Of a stretch of DNA of 64,000 nucleotides, positions 1-7,869 are shown in pieces (the stretch's first letter is position 1; each line of letters begins with the position of its first letter). The notes below the pieces were generated by a model. It ran no database searches and was not told where the DNA came from. It saw only the letters and a list, made by a program, of their open reading frames with translations. This stretch comes from AG25 sp035518815. GTDB taxonomy: Bacteria; Gemmatimonadota; Gemmatimonadetes; Gemmatimonadales; GWC2-71-9. The DNA is taken from the NCBI GenBank assembly GCA_035518815.1, contig DATIXG010000053.1, positions 1 to 64,000 on the forward strand. Direction: 5' to 3'. A program made the translations under genes and the position numbers.

Positions 1-639
1 GCGACTCGGCCTTTACCGGGAATAGTCGCGGATGTTGTGGACCGTCAGGGCAACTCCGTCGGCGCAAACCAGGGCGGATTTCTGGTTGTAAAGAAGCCGT
101 GGCCATCGATGATGCGCACCATTTACGGCGATCCCGAAAGATTCAAGCGTCAGTACTGGAGTGACGTTCCCGGAATGTACTTCACGGGCGACGGAGCCCG
201 GCGTGATGAAGACGGGTACTTCTGGATCATGGGACGAATCGACGATGTGATCAATGTCTCCGGACACCGGATTGGAACGATGGAAGTGGAGAGTGCATTG
301 GTCAGTCATCACACGGTGGCGGAAGCCGCTGTCGTCGGTCGTCCGGATGAGATGAAGGGCCAGGGCATCGTCGCGTTTGTCACGCTCTCAGCAGGGCATG
401 TCGCGGAGAAGGCTTTAAAAGACGAATTGAAAGCTCACGTCGGCAAGAGTATCGGCGGCTTCGCGAAACCGGACGAAATCCGGTTTGCGGACGCTTTACC
501 CAAGACCCGCAGCGGGAAAATCATGCGGCGCCTGCTCAAGGACATCGCCGAAGGGCGTGCGCTCGGCGATACCACCACGCTCGCGGATCCGAGTGTCGTG
601 GACCGGCTCAAGACCCAGTATGAGGAAACGGAATCCTAG
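1..639 (+). CDS. acs: acetyl-CoA synthetase, C-terminal part (5' end outside window)
   Basis: AMP-forming acetyl-CoA synthetase converts acetate, ATP and CoA to acetyl-CoA in the cytoplasm. The frame is open from base 1, so only the last 212 codons are present. Visible are the adenylate-forming core motif TGDGARRDEDGYFW, the hinge region GRIDDVINVSGHRIG, and near the C-terminus PKTRSGKIMRR, whose lysine is the catalytic and acetylation-regulated residue of the family. The stop codon shares CTAG with the stop of the convergent VKOR gene. The stretch looks less GC-rich than its neighbours, which may only reflect strong conservation. Identity is secure; the start cannot be seen. Confidence 0.95.
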   Translation, partial: ATRPLPGIVADVVDRQGNSVGANQGGFLVVKKPWPSMMRTIYGDPERFKRQYWSDVPGMYFTGDGARRDEDGYFWIMGRIDDVINVSGHRIGTMEVESALVSHHTVAEAAVVGRPDEMKGQGIVAFVTLSAGHVAEKALKDELKAHVGKSIGGFAKPDEIRFADALPKTRSGKIMRRLLKDIAEGRALGDTTTLADPSVVDRLKTQYEETES

Positions 640-1058
640 GTCGGACGCCGCGCCGTCGCGAGCGAGAGGAGCCAGATGGTGGTCATGATGGCCCCGGAGG
701 CCAGGCACCAGCGGCACGTCGCGTGAATGAGGAGGAGGCTCACCGCGGTGAGGTACACGGTGAACGCGAACCCCAGCGATGAGAGCGCGACCAGCGCCAG
801 GCCCGGGCCGCGCGCCGCCAGCCACCGCGGCTGTACGCTCACCAGGGCGGCCGCGAAGATCACCGCATATCCGATGACGCCGTACAGCGCGACGGGGAAG
901 CCCAACAGGTCCGCATACCGGCTCGCCTGAACGATCTCACACGAGCCGGTCCCGCACTGCAGCTCGCCGATCAACCCGATCTTGTGCAACCACAGATACA
1001 GCGCCACGAAGAGCCCCGCGAGCGCGAGGATCGCGATCGTCTGGCGCCGCCGCATCAA
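636..1058 (-). CDS. vitamin K epoxide reductase (VKOR) family membrane protein
   Basis: A 140-residue polytopic inner-membrane protein of the bacterial VKOR family, which re-oxidises DsbA-like proteins and passes electrons to quinone. It has hydrophobic segments at about residues 7-25, 50-72, 85-110 and 118-135. The paired cysteines are C35/C40 in the periplasmic loop and the CRWC motif C115/C118 near the quinone site. Its ATG overlaps the stop of the upstream DsbA-like gene (ATGA, bases 1055-1058), so the two are translationally coupled. The overlap is good evidence that they act as a disulfide-forming pair. Confidence 0.9.
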   Translation of the reverse strand: MMRRRQTIAILALAGLFVALYLWLHKIGLIGELQCGTGSCEIVQASRYADLLGFPVALYGVIGYAVIFAAALVSVQPRWLAARGPGLALVALSSLGFAFTVYLTAVSLLLIHATCRWCLASGAIMTTIWLLSLATARRPT

Positions 1059-1708
1059 GGCTTGCGCGCTGCGATCAGGCTGTCAACCAACGCCTTCATG
1101 GCGTCTGACGTCGGACGGCCCTCGAACCGCCGGCCGTTCACGAGGAACGTCGGTGTACCGTGGACGCCGAGCGCCACGCCTTCCTGCTGGCTCGCCGTGA
1201 TGCGGTTGTCGTAGCGGCGGCTGTCCATGCATGCGTCGTAGCGGCTGAGGTCGAGGCCCACGGCCTTTCCAAACTCCCGAAATATCCCGCTCGGATCCTT
1301 GTCCTGCTGCGCCCACTGATGGTGATCGAACAGTTGGTCGTGCATTTCCCAGAACTTGCCCTGCTCTCCGCCGCACTGCGCCGACATCGCGGCGAGGGTG
1401 GAATGCGGGTGCAGGGGAAAGTCACGAAACCGCCACCGCACTTTGCCGGTGGCGATCAACTGGGAACGCACCTCGGGCATCTGCACGGTGGCGAACGCGG
1501 CGCAATAGGGGCATTCAAAATCCGAGTACTCGACGATAGTCACCGGCGCCGAGGCGCTCCCCATCTCGTAGCCGGGAAATGTGTCGGTGACGACCGGAGC
1601 CGGCCCCGTCGCGGGCGCGTGTTCGGATGCCCGGTGACGGGACGCGTAGAACAACCACGCGCCGCCGGCGACGCAGACCACCGCCAGCGCCGCGTAGAAT
1701 CCTTTCAT
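1055..1708 (-). CDS. DsbA-family periplasmic thiol oxidoreductase
   Basis: A 217-residue thioredoxin-fold protein with an N-terminal membrane anchor or signal (about residues 4-22), a DsbA-type active site CPYC (C66/C69) and the cis-proline loop GTP at 184-186. Two further cysteines (C112, C160) lie in the helical insertion. It is predicted to introduce disulfides into exported proteins and to be recycled by the VKOR encoded by the next gene, with which it overlaps by 4 nt. Its own start overlaps the stop of the preceding small gene (1705-1708), so all three form one operon. Confidence 0.9.
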   Translation of the reverse strand: MKGFYAALAVVCVAGGAWLFYASRHRASEHAPATGPAPVVTDTFPGYEMGSASAPVTIVEYSDFECPYCAAFATVQMPEVRSQLIATGKVRWRFRDFPLHPHSTLAAMSAQCGGEQGKFWEMHDQLFDHHQWAQQDKDPSGIFREFGKAVGLDLSRYDACMDSRRYDNRITASQQEGVALGVHGTPTFLVNGRRFEGRPTSDAMKALVDSLIAARKP

Positions 1709-2076
1709 GTCCCCCCTCCCCCTCTCCAGTCCGGAAGTTCGTCGTCCCCGCCGCCTCCACCCCCTCCCCCTTCTTCACCGTCTGCATCGCCTTCCCCGTC
1801 ACCAGGAAAGAACCCCTGATCACGCACCTGGCGCTTTGCCTCCTCCACGATGCGGCGGCTGTCCGCGACCTCCGGCGTGTCGTAGGTGAGGCGCACCTCA
1901 TAGTGAAATAGCTCGCTGCGCGCGTCTCCCAAGAGCTGCTGGAGCTCCGGGGCTGCATCGAGGAGCCGCCCGGTCCGGTCGAGCTCCTGAATGCGCCGGG
2001 CGAGCGCGCGCAACAACGCCAACAGCTCGCGTTCCCGCTCCGGGCCGTAAACCTCCTGATCCTGCTCGTCGCTCAT
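1705..2076 (-). CDS. hypothetical acidic protein with Gly/Asp-rich tail
   Basis: A 123-residue cytoplasmic protein that I do not recognise. Residues 12-90 are predicted helical with many Glu, Arg and Leu residues. The last 30 residues are a low-complexity Asp/Gly/Glu tail containing a run of eight glycines. It is first in the operon with the DsbA-like and VKOR genes (4-nt overlap), which suggests co-expression but gives no function. The Gly-tail DNA is a C-rich tract on the + strand and may be slippage-prone. Confidence 0.6.
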   Translation of the reverse strand: MSDEQDQEVYGPERERELLALLRALARRIQELDRTGRLLDAAPELQQLLGDARSELFHYEVRLTYDTPEVADSRRIVEEAKRQVRDQGFFPGDGEGDADGEEGGGGGGGGDDELPDWRGGGGT

Positions 2077-2217
2077 GCATCCGCCTTGCGAAATGCTGTG
2101 TGAAACTTAGCAGGTGCCGGGAGGCCCCGTTGGGCCTTGGCACGATGCTCGGCCTCTGTTACATTGCGGCGCGTTTTTCTCCATCACGCCAACTGCCACC
2201 AAGGAGCCGCATCCTGC

Positions 2218-2487
2218 ATGGGTAAGAATCGTCCGGACACCCGTAGACCCAGCGCCCCCACCCCATTCGAGCAGGCACGCGACGAGCTGTTTTCCCACAT
2301 TCTCCGCTGTGGCGTCCTCGAAGCAGTGACCGAGCACCAGAACGAATGGTTCGACGACACCATGCTCTATCTGCGCGATCGCTATCCGCAGCTGGATGAC
2401 GAGCAGGTGGCCGAGTTGCGCCTCCTGGGCGAGCGGTACTGCCGCCCGGTGGTGGCGCGCACCACGCCAGTCGGCGCGACCAGCTGA
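2218..2487 (+). CDS. small conserved hypothetical protein
   Basis: An 89-residue cytoplasmic protein without a recognised domain. The chosen ATG has AAGGAG 11 nt upstream; a longer reading from 2137 has no ribosome site. Residues 20-80 look like a compact helical domain with two cysteines (CGVLEAV and RYCRPV). It is transcribed divergently from the 1705-2076 operon and followed by a good hairpin terminator, so it appears to be monocistronic. Confidence 0.65.
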   Translation: MGKNRPDTRRPSAPTPFEQARDELFSHILRCGVLEAVTEHQNEWFDDTMLYLRDRYPQLDDEQVAELRLLGERYCRPVVARTTPVGATS

Positions 2488-2513
2488 CTGCCGCCGCCGC
2501 CGCGTGGGCACCG

Positions 2514-2535
2514 GGGCGCTCCCATGAGAGCGCCC
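2514..2535 (+). terminator. intrinsic terminator after the 2218-2487 gene
   Basis: A perfect 8-bp GC-rich stem (GGGCGCTC/GAGCGCCC) with a 6-nt loop lies 27 nt after the stop, followed by TTCGCGTTTT. The next gene is on the other strand, so the hairpin could serve both directions. Confidence 0.6.
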
Positions 2536-2551
2536 TTCGCGTTTTCGCGAG

Positions 2552-2989
2552 CTAGCCCCCGCGCCTCGGCCGGCGCCAGCGCAGGCCCGCCGCCACGCGC
2601 ACCCCGCCTTCCACGCCGATCTCGACGTACCAGCCCGCCGGCCGCGCGGGCGCCGCTTCGAGGCCCGCCACGACGGCAAGGTAGGCCGCCCCGTGCGCAT
2701 CCTCCGCGCCCGCCCACGCGAGGCCCAGCGCCCCGTACGGGCTCACACCGGAGCGTGCCTGGGGCCTGACGACGAGCTGCGCGGTGGCACGTACGCGCAT
2801 CGCGGCCGCCCCAGCAACGCTGCCCCCGGACAGGTCCACCGCCGCACGCCGGCCGCCGACCCGGCGCGCGAGCCCGATGTTGCCGCCCCAGAAATCGCGG
2901 GTCGCGATGGTCGCGACCGCCCCGGCCGAAAGCTCTGTCGCCGCGACGCGCTGTGCGCACGCGGCATGGACGGAGAGCGCGAGCGCCAC
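2552..2989 (-). CDS. hypothetical secreted, probably outer-membrane, protein
   Basis: A 145-residue protein read from a GTG at 2989, which places a short signal peptide (ALALSVHAACA) at the N-terminus just after the OsmC stop. A longer reading from 3109 would overlap OsmC extensively. The mature part alternates short polar and hydrophobic stretches rich in Ala, Gly and Arg, with aromatic residues typical of small beta-barrels (DFWGGNIGLA, YGALGLAWAG, GWYVEIGVEGG). No family is recognised. Start and localisation are inferred. Confidence 0.55.
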   Translation of the reverse strand: MALALSVHAACAQRVAATELSAGAVATIATRDFWGGNIGLARRVGGRRAAVDLSGGSVAGAAAMRVRATAQLVVRPQARSGVSPYGALGLAWAGAEDAHGAAYLAVVAGLEAAPARPAGWYVEIGVEGGVRVAAGLRWRRPRRGG

Positions 2990-3017
2990 GACGACGACGG
3001 CGGCCTCGAGCCCGCGC

Positions 3018-3425
3018 TCAGCGAAGGCTGAGGTCGTAGGAGATTTTGGTGTCGGGCGCGAGCGACGCCACGACGGAGCAGTACTTCTGCAGAGAGAGGT
3101 CGATCGCACGGCGCGCCTGGGCTTCGCCGGCGCCGGCGCCGCTGATCGTGAAGCGAAAGTGCAACGCCGTGAAGCGGCGCGGCTCCGCTTCGCGGCGCGT
3201 TCCCTGGATTGCGACTTCGAGCGAGCGCAGCTCGACGCGCTGCTTGCGCATGATGCTCACGACATCGGCGGCGGTGCACGACGCGGCCGCCAGGAGCAGC
3301 AGCTCGACGGGCGACATGGCGGTCACACTGTCCGCGTCAACCGTGACGGCCGGCCGGCCCGTCACGGCTCCCTCGAACACCATGCCCTCGCGCCATCGCA
3401 GCGTCACCTCGCCCTTGGCGCCCAT
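3018..3425 (-). CDS. OsmC/Ohr-family peroxiredoxin
   Basis: A 135-residue OsmC-family protein. This family reduces organic hydroperoxides using two cysteines. C50 lies in the segment SPVELLLLAAASC and C116 in LQKYCSVV, the expected positions for the peroxidatic and resolving residues. It is cytoplasmic. It lies downstream of two same-strand genes and directly upstream of the secreted protein at 2552-2989. General OsmC-like function is more likely than a specific Ohr assignment. Confidence 0.88.
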   Translation of the reverse strand: MGAKGEVTLRWREGMVFEGAVTGRPAVTVDADSVTAMSPVELLLLAAASCTAADVVSIMRKQRVELRSLEVAIQGTRREAEPRRFTALHFRFTISGAGAGEAQARRAIDLSLQKYCSVVASLAPDTKISYDLSLR

Positions 3426-3426
3426 G

Positions 3427-3966
3427 TCAGCTCCCGCGGCGAGTCGTGAGCCCGAGGTACAGCCGATTATGGCTGAACGCGTCCATGCCGTGGTACTCGA
3501 TGAGCCAGTTGAACGTCGAGCGATACCGGATCTCGAGGCCGATCACCACGTTGACCCACACGCCGGGGCAATCGGGGTCCGAACCGCACTCCGCGTGCCC
3601 GGCGAGCGCCAAGCCTCCACCGACGTACGGAATGGCGGCTTGCTTGTCTGGCGCGAAGCGGTACAGCAGCTCGAAGCTCCCCGCGTATGTATTCGCCCCA
3701 TTCAGAATCCCGATTTCCACGGATGGGCGGAGTCGCAGCTGGTCGATCGCGAGACTCCCCAGGTCGAGCGTCCCCCCCAGAATCGCCTGCCCGTCGCCCG
3801 AGATATCCGCGCCAAACCGGAGTCCAAACCCGAACAGGCCAATCCTCGTGCCGTGCGAACGGCTCCCCACGGGAGGCGGGTTGAACGCCTGCGCGCCGAC
3901 TGGAAGCGCGCAACAGACCAGCGCGAGCGCCATCACCCACTTACCCAACCGGCCGGATCGCCTCAC
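3427..3966 (-). CDS. hypothetical exported protein, predicted outer-membrane beta-barrel
   Basis: A 179-residue protein. The GTG at 3966 is chosen because it overlaps the stop of the upstream phosphatidyltransferase gene (GTGA) and gives a proper signal peptide (MALALVCCALPVGAQA). The mature region contains repeated glycine/aromatic amphipathic strands and ends in NRLYLGLTTRRGS, like outer-membrane barrel domains used for structural or lipid-related roles. Cysteines in ECGSDPDC could form a disulfide. No specific function is visible. Confidence 0.6.
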   Translation of the reverse strand: MRRSGRLGKWVMALALVCCALPVGAQAFNPPPVGSRSHGTRIGLFGFGLRFGADISGDGQAILGGTLDLGSLAIDQLRLRPSVEIGILNGANTYAGSFELLYRFAPDKQAAIPYVGGGLALAGHAECGSDPDCPGVWVNVVIGLEIRYRSTFNWLIEYHGMDAFSHNRLYLGLTTRRGS

Positions 3967-4517
3967 GTCTCGTTCTCCGGTGCAGGTGAAGGAGGGAGCC
4001 GCGTGATCGCTCGGGCGTAGTCCCAGATAGCGTAGAGCCCGACGGCCGTCGTAGCCCACGCGAGCGGCCGCACCAACGGAGAGAGGACGACCGCGGCGAC
4101 CAACGTTGTCATCTGGGCGACGGTGACCACTTTGCCGCCCGCGCGCGCCGGCAGCGCGACGGGGCGGTGCAGCGTCCAGCGCACCAGAGACCCGAGGACC
4201 GCGACCACGTCGCGTGCCAGCACGCCGAGCACTTCGAGGGGCGGCAGCACACCGCGGCTGCCCACGGTGAGAAACGCGGAAACCATGAACACTTTGTCCG
4301 CCACGGGGTCGAGCACCACGCCCATGCGCGAGCCGCCCACCCGTCGAGCGAGGATTCCGTCGAGCACGTCACTCGCCGCGGCGAGCGCCACGACACCGAG
4401 CTGGATCGCGGGACGGTGAAGAAACGGAAACACGATCGCGAGCGGCACTCGCAGTCCCGTCAGCGCATCTACCGGCGTGACCCACCGTTTCACTTGCCCC
4501 ACCCTCCCATGCGGCAT
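3963..4517 (-). CDS. CDP-alcohol phosphatidyltransferase (PgsA-like)
   Basis: A 184-residue polytopic membrane enzyme of phospholipid synthesis that transfers a phosphatidyl group from CDP-diacylglycerol to an alcohol. The family signature is present: D50, D53-G54, A57-R58, G66, D70 and D74, which form the di-metal site. About five hydrophobic segments follow. Substrate (glycerol-3-phosphate or another alcohol) cannot be told from the sequence. It overlaps the next gene by 4 nt and diverges from the cNMP-domain gene with only 11 nt between start codons. Confidence 0.85.
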   Translation of the reverse strand: MPHGRVGQVKRWVTPVDALTGLRVPLAIVFPFLHRPAIQLGVVALAAASDVLDGILARRVGGSRMGVVLDPVADKVFMVSAFLTVGSRGVLPPLEVLGVLARDVVAVLGSLVRWTLHRPVALPARAGGKVVTVAQMTTLVAAVVLSPLVRPLAWATTAVGLYAIWDYARAITRLPPSPAPENET

Positions 4518-4522
4518 AGCTT
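4517..4522 (+). promoter_or_regulatory. candidate -10 hexamer of a leaderless promoter
   Basis: TAGCTT ends 6 nt before the GTG of the cNMP-domain gene, which has no Shine-Dalgarno. The hexamer lies at the start of the divergent coding sequence. It matches the TAnnnT pattern seen at the same distance in front of other genes here. Weak as a single site. Confidence 0.25.
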
Positions 4523-4528
4523 CACGCC

Positions 4529-4987
4529 GTGGACCTCAATCTGCTCAAGCACGCCGCCATCTTCCAAGAGCTGGACGAGGGTGACCTGGCGCGGGTGGCA
4601 GAGGTGTGCCGCGAGCAACGGTTTACCGTCGGGCAGCAGATCTTCAAGGAGGGTGAGCCGGGGACCCGCCTGTTCATCATCGCCCAGGGCGAGGTGCGAA
4701 TCTCGCGAACCATCCCCGGTTCGGGCGAGGAGGCTCTGGCCGTCCTCAAGGCGGGCGCCTGCTTCGGCGAGATGTCCATCTTCGATCGCTCCGAGCGCTC
4801 CACCGACGCGATCGCTAACACCGCCTGCGTCCTCGTCACCATCTCCCGGTCCGACTTCGAGCTGCTGCTGGACTTCAATCGCGACATCGCCTACAAGGTA
4901 CTCTGGTCCGTCGTGCGCCTGCTGTCCGGCCGCCTGCGGGCGACGAACGACAACCTGCGCTCGTTCCTCGCCATGTCGATGTTCTAG
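4529..4987 (+). CDS. cyclic-nucleotide-binding domain protein without HTH
   Basis: A 152-residue cytoplasmic protein consisting of one cNMP-binding (CRP N-terminal type) beta-roll plus the following helix. The phosphate-binding cassette GACFGEMSIFDRSERSTDAIA is present but its second half is divergent (RSTDA where RSAT is usual), so ligand binding is not assured. No C-terminal HTH follows, so it is not a transcription factor by itself. Downstream, 8 nt away, lies doxX with a strong AGGAGG site, so they are probably co-transcribed. Confidence 0.85.
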   Translation: MDLNLLKHAAIFQELDEGDLARVAEVCREQRFTVGQQIFKEGEPGTRLFIIAQGEVRISRTIPGSGEEALAVLKAGACFGEMSIFDRSERSTDAIANTACVLVTISRSDFELLLDFNRDIAYKVLWSVVRLLSGRLRATNDNLRSFLAMSMF

Positions 4988-4995
4988 GAGGTTGC

Positions 4996-5382
4996 ATGAA
5001 CCGGCTGTCCCCGTACGCCGCCTTCATCATGCGTCTGGCCGTGGGCGGCGTCTTTCTGCGGCACGGGATCATGAAGTACCACTGGGGCGTGGCGGGAGTC
5101 GCGGGGTTCCTGCACAGTATCCCGGTCCCGTTTGCGTCGGCCGTCGCCGTCTACCTCATCGCCGTCGAGACCGTGGGCGCTGCCTGCGTGCTCCTTGGCT
5201 TCTTTACCCGCGCGTGGGCCGGATTGATGGCGGCGAACATGGTGGTCGCGATCCTCGCGGTCCAGCTTCCGAAAGGCGCGAATTTCGAGGTCGAGGCATT
5301 GCTGCTCGCCGGCGCCGTCACGCTGGTGGCGCTGGGCGACGGGCCTCTCTCCGTGGCGATCGGGTTGAGACAGGGGAACTGA
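4996..5382 (+). CDS. DoxX-family membrane protein
   Basis: A 128-residue inner-membrane protein with four hydrophobic segments and the DoxX-family start LRLAVGGVFLRHGIMK. Members are linked to redox, thiosulfate:quinone or oxidative-stress functions but are poorly defined. It has a clear AGGAGG 4 nt before ATG. It follows the cNMP-domain gene and is terminated by the 5395-5424 hairpin. Confidence 0.85.
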   Translation: MNRLSPYAAFIMRLAVGGVFLRHGIMKYHWGVAGVAGFLHSIPVPFASAVAVYLIAVETVGAACVLLGFFTRAWAGLMAANMVVAILAVQLPKGANFEVEALLLAGAVTLVALGDGPLSVAIGLRQGN

Positions 5383-5394
5383 AACGGGAAGTCC

Positions 5395-5424
5395 GACGGG
5401 GGAAGGGTAGCCCCTGCCCCCGTC
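5395..5424. terminator. G/C-rich inverted repeat between convergent genes
   Basis: GACGGGGG at 5395-5402 pairs with CCCCCGTC at 5417-5424, and GGG/CCC inside can extend the stem. It lies 12 nt after doxX and directly before the stop of the convergent TPR gene. No T-tract is present. Its GACGGGGG words recur in the inverted repeat inside ligD (46323-46394). Confidence 0.5.
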
Positions 5425-5426
5425 CC

Positions 5427-6545
5427 TCAGTGCAATATCCTCAGTAGTCCCGCTTCGGCGCTTCCCCGAATGAAGCTCTCCGGATCCGTGGCCGGGATCG
5501 CCATCCCGGTCTGCTGGCGCCAGCGGCGCGCGCTCGCGGCCATGTACTGCTCGAGGGAATCGCCCGCGTGTTCGCCGGCATCGTCGCGCATCTGCAGTAC
5601 GATCTCCTCCCACGTCCCGACGTAGGTCGCTCCCCCGTTGGTGCTCACCCGGTGGATCTCGCTCGCCCCCGATCGGGCCCGCATGCCCTTGAGCTCGGTG
5701 AGCAGCGTACCGAACAGCTCGAGCTGCCGGGGATCGCGGATCTGCCCGTCCGGCCCCGTGGCCTCGATCTCGGCGAGCAGCAAGTCGTCGGGATCGGCTT
5801 CGCCGGCCAGGCCCTCGAGGCGGGCGTGCCACGGCACGAGCTCGGGATCATCGTCACGGAGCCGGTAGACGCTCTTCTTCAGCTCGATCAGGCGCCAGAT
5901 CGCCAGTCCGTCGAAGTGCTCATCCGCGTCCGTGCGCTCGAGATGAAAGAGCGCCGCCTCGTACTCGCCCCGGTCGTAGAGCAGGTTCGCGAGGTAGATA
6001 CGCGCCTCACCGTGGCCACCGTCGAGCTCGAGGGCGCGACGCAGCCAGTACAGCGCACCACCCTCGTCAGCCAGGCGGTGCGCCGCGTACCCCACGCATG
6101 CCGCGGCGTCGGCGGACTCGGGATGCGCCGTCACGGCCACCTCGAAGAACCGACGCGCGTGATCCAGGACGCCTTCGCGGAACAGCGCGCGACCCGCCTG
6201 CAGCATCAGGTCGTGGTCGTCATGAAAACCGAGGGTGAGCAGACGGTCGAATGCCTCGACTGCTCCACGCCGCTCTCCGAACTTGAGCAGCACCTCACCG
6301 AGGCCCGCGATCGCGTCTTCGTGGTCGGGATCGAGCCCCAGAGCCTCACCGAAGCCGCGCCGCGCCCACGCGAATTCCTCGCGCGCGAGGTGCGCGTAGC
6401 CGCGGCCGACATGGAGATCGACGGAGTGGGGGTAGAGATTCAGTCCCTCGCGCAGGGTGTCGAGGGCCTCGTCGTACCGACCTTCATTGTAGAGCTGATG
6501 TGCGCGTTCGTCGTAGTCGTCGGAGCTCAAGAACGGTTCCGACAT
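5427..6545 (-). CDS. tetratricopeptide-repeat protein
   Basis: A 372-residue cytoplasmic protein. The ATG at 6545 has GGGAGG about 8 nt upstream; longer readings run through the argJ promoter region. Residues 10-215 hold about six TPR units (YNEGRYDEALDTLREGLNLYP, and so on), expected to form a protein-binding superhelix. Residues 230-372 lack repeats and contain a conserved-looking segment (THVGTWEEIV-type, then SARRWRQQTG). Partners are unknown. It is divergent from argJ. Confidence 0.8.
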   Translation of the reverse strand: MSEPFLSSDDYDERAHQLYNEGRYDEALDTLREGLNLYPHSVDLHVGRGYAHLAREEFAWARRGFGEALGLDPDHEDAIAGLGEVLLKFGERRGAVEAFDRLLTLGFHDDHDLMLQAGRALFREGVLDHARRFFEVAVTAHPESADAAACVGYAAHRLADEGGALYWLRRALELDGGHGEARIYLANLLYDRGEYEAALFHLERTDADEHFDGLAIWRLIELKKSVYRLRDDDPELVPWHARLEGLAGEADPDDLLLAEIEATGPDGQIRDPRQLELFGTLLTELKGMRARSGASEIHRVSTNGGATYVGTWEEIVLQMRDDAGEHAGDSLEQYMAASARRWRQQTGMAIPATDPESFIRGSAEAGLLRILH

Positions 6546-6572
6546 CGAACGGGCCTCCCGGGAAGGTTGTGC

Positions 6573-6579
6573 TATGATA
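6573..6579. promoter_or_regulatory. symmetric -10 core shared by argJ and the TPR gene
   Basis: TATGATA on + reads TATCATA on -. On the + strand TGC precedes TATGAT, giving an extended -10 (TGnTATGAT). On the - strand TATCAT would initiate about 20 nt before the TPR gene ribosome site. The same core is found between ku and ligD. Confidence 0.45.
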
Positions 6580-6632
6580 CGACACCACGGACGGTTACAC
6601 AAGCAAGCCTCGCGGGCTATTTTCCCCGCCGG

Positions 6633-7865
6633 ATGCATACGAACCTCGTCCCCATTCCAGACGGCTCGGTCACGTCGCCGCGCGGCTTCACCGCCGCGGC
6701 GGCCCACGCGGGCCTCAAGGCCGACGGCGCTCTGGACGTCGCTCTGCTGGTGAGCGCCACGAGCTGCGCGACCGCCGGGGTGTTCACGCGCAACGCCGTG
6801 CGCGCCGCGCCGGTCGTGTACGACGCCGACCTGCTCGGCGAGCGGCCGGGTCGCGTGCGCGCGGTGGCCATGAACGCCCGCGTCGCCAATGCCTGCACCG
6901 GGCCCGCGGGGCTCGAGGACGCGCGCGCCATGGCACAGGCCGCCGAGCACGCCGCGGGCCTGCCGCCGCGCACCGCCCTCGTCCTGTCAACCGGCGTGAT
7001 CGGTGTGCCGCTCCCGACCGACCGCATCGCCGAGGGGCTCCGTCAGGCCGCGGCCCGCCTCGGGCCCGACGGCGGCGTCTCTGCCGCGCGCGCCATCATG
7101 ACGACCGACACGCGTCCCAAGCATTGCGCCGTGCGACTCGAGACGCCCAACGGCGCGATCACGATCGGTGGGATCGCCAAGGGCGCGGGGATGATTCACC
7201 CCGACATGGCGACCCTCCTCGCCGTATTGACCACCGACGCCGCCGGCGAGCCCGCCGCCCTTGCCCCCCTGCTCCACCGCGTGGTAGACCGCTCGTTCAA
7301 CGCGATCTCGGTGGACGGCGACACCAGCACGAATGACACCGTCCTTCTCCTGGCCGGAGGTGGATCCGGCATCGATCCCTCGCGGGACGGCACGCTCTGG
7401 GCGCAGTTCGAGGAAGCCCTGCTGCACGTCGCCCGCACGCTGGCGCTCGCGATCGTGCAGGACGGCGAGGGCGCTACCAAGATGCTCGAGATTCACGTGG
7501 TCGGAGCCGCGAGTGAACGGGCGGCACGCGACGTCGGCCGCGCCATCGCGCGATCCGCGCTCGTCAAGACGGCGATCTACGGCGGCGACCCCAACTGGGG
7601 GCGTGTCCTCGCAGCCGCAGGGGCTTCCGGGGTTCCTCTCGCCAGCGATCGCCTCGCGCTCCAGGTGGCGGCGGGTGAGGAGTGGATAACCCTCGCGACG
7701 GGGGGCGCAACGGCACGGCCCGATATGGCCCGGGCCCATGAGATTTTCGGGCAAAACGCGATCCGCCTCCGCCTCGACCTTGGGATCGGTCGAGCGGAGG
7801 CGGTGGTGTGGACGTGCGACCTGACGCCTGACTACATCAGGATCAACGCAGACTACACCTCGTAG
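6633..7865 (+). CDS. argJ: bifunctional ornithine acetyltransferase/N-acetylglutamate synthase
   Basis: ArgJ transfers the acetyl group of N-acetylornithine to glutamate, making ornithine and regenerating N-acetylglutamate in the cyclic arginine pathway. The 410-residue protein has the autocleavage site KGAGMIHPDMATL, with T194 as the nucleophile that becomes the N-terminus of the beta chain. SGVxG-like and STGVIGV motifs and the C-terminal NADYTS are typical. Whether it also uses acetyl-CoA cannot be decided. Start ATG 6633 lacks a Shine-Dalgarno; TATTTT lies 9 nt upstream, and an extended -10 lies at 6573. Confidence 0.95.
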   Translation: MHTNLVPIPDGSVTSPRGFTAAAAHAGLKADGALDVALLVSATSCATAGVFTRNAVRAAPVVYDADLLGERPGRVRAVAMNARVANACTGPAGLEDARAMAQAAEHAAGLPPRTALVLSTGVIGVPLPTDRIAEGLRQAAARLGPDGGVSAARAIMTTDTRPKHCAVRLETPNGAITIGGIAKGAGMIHPDMATLLAVLTTDAAGEPAALAPLLHRVVDRSFNAISVDGDTSTNDTVLLLAGGGSGIDPSRDGTLWAQFEEALLHVARTLALAIVQDGEGATKMLEIHVVGAASERAARDVGRAIARSALVKTAIYGGDPNWGRVLAAAGASGVPLASDRLALQVAAGEEWITLATGGATARPDMARAHEIFGQNAIRLRLDLGIGRAEAVVWTCDLTPDYIRINADYTS

Positions 7866-7869
7866 GAAG

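Noticed and set aside
1..639. acs fragment as horizontally acquired because of lower GC
   Set aside because: Only a fragment is visible and conserved catalytic sequence constrains codon use; no mobile element borders it.
1160..1819. 219-codon frame antisense to the DsbA-like gene
   Set aside because: Shadow frame ending in a proline/serine run caused by the Gly/Asp-rich tail encoded on the other strand.
4167..5447. A 426-codon frame across the PgsA-like, cNMP and DoxX genes
   Set aside because: Covers three well-supported genes in another frame; Ser/Arg-rich without motifs.
5568..6632. Long N-terminal extension of ArgJ
   Set aside because: It is antisense to the TPR gene and upstream of the argJ promoter; ArgJ homologues begin near 6633.
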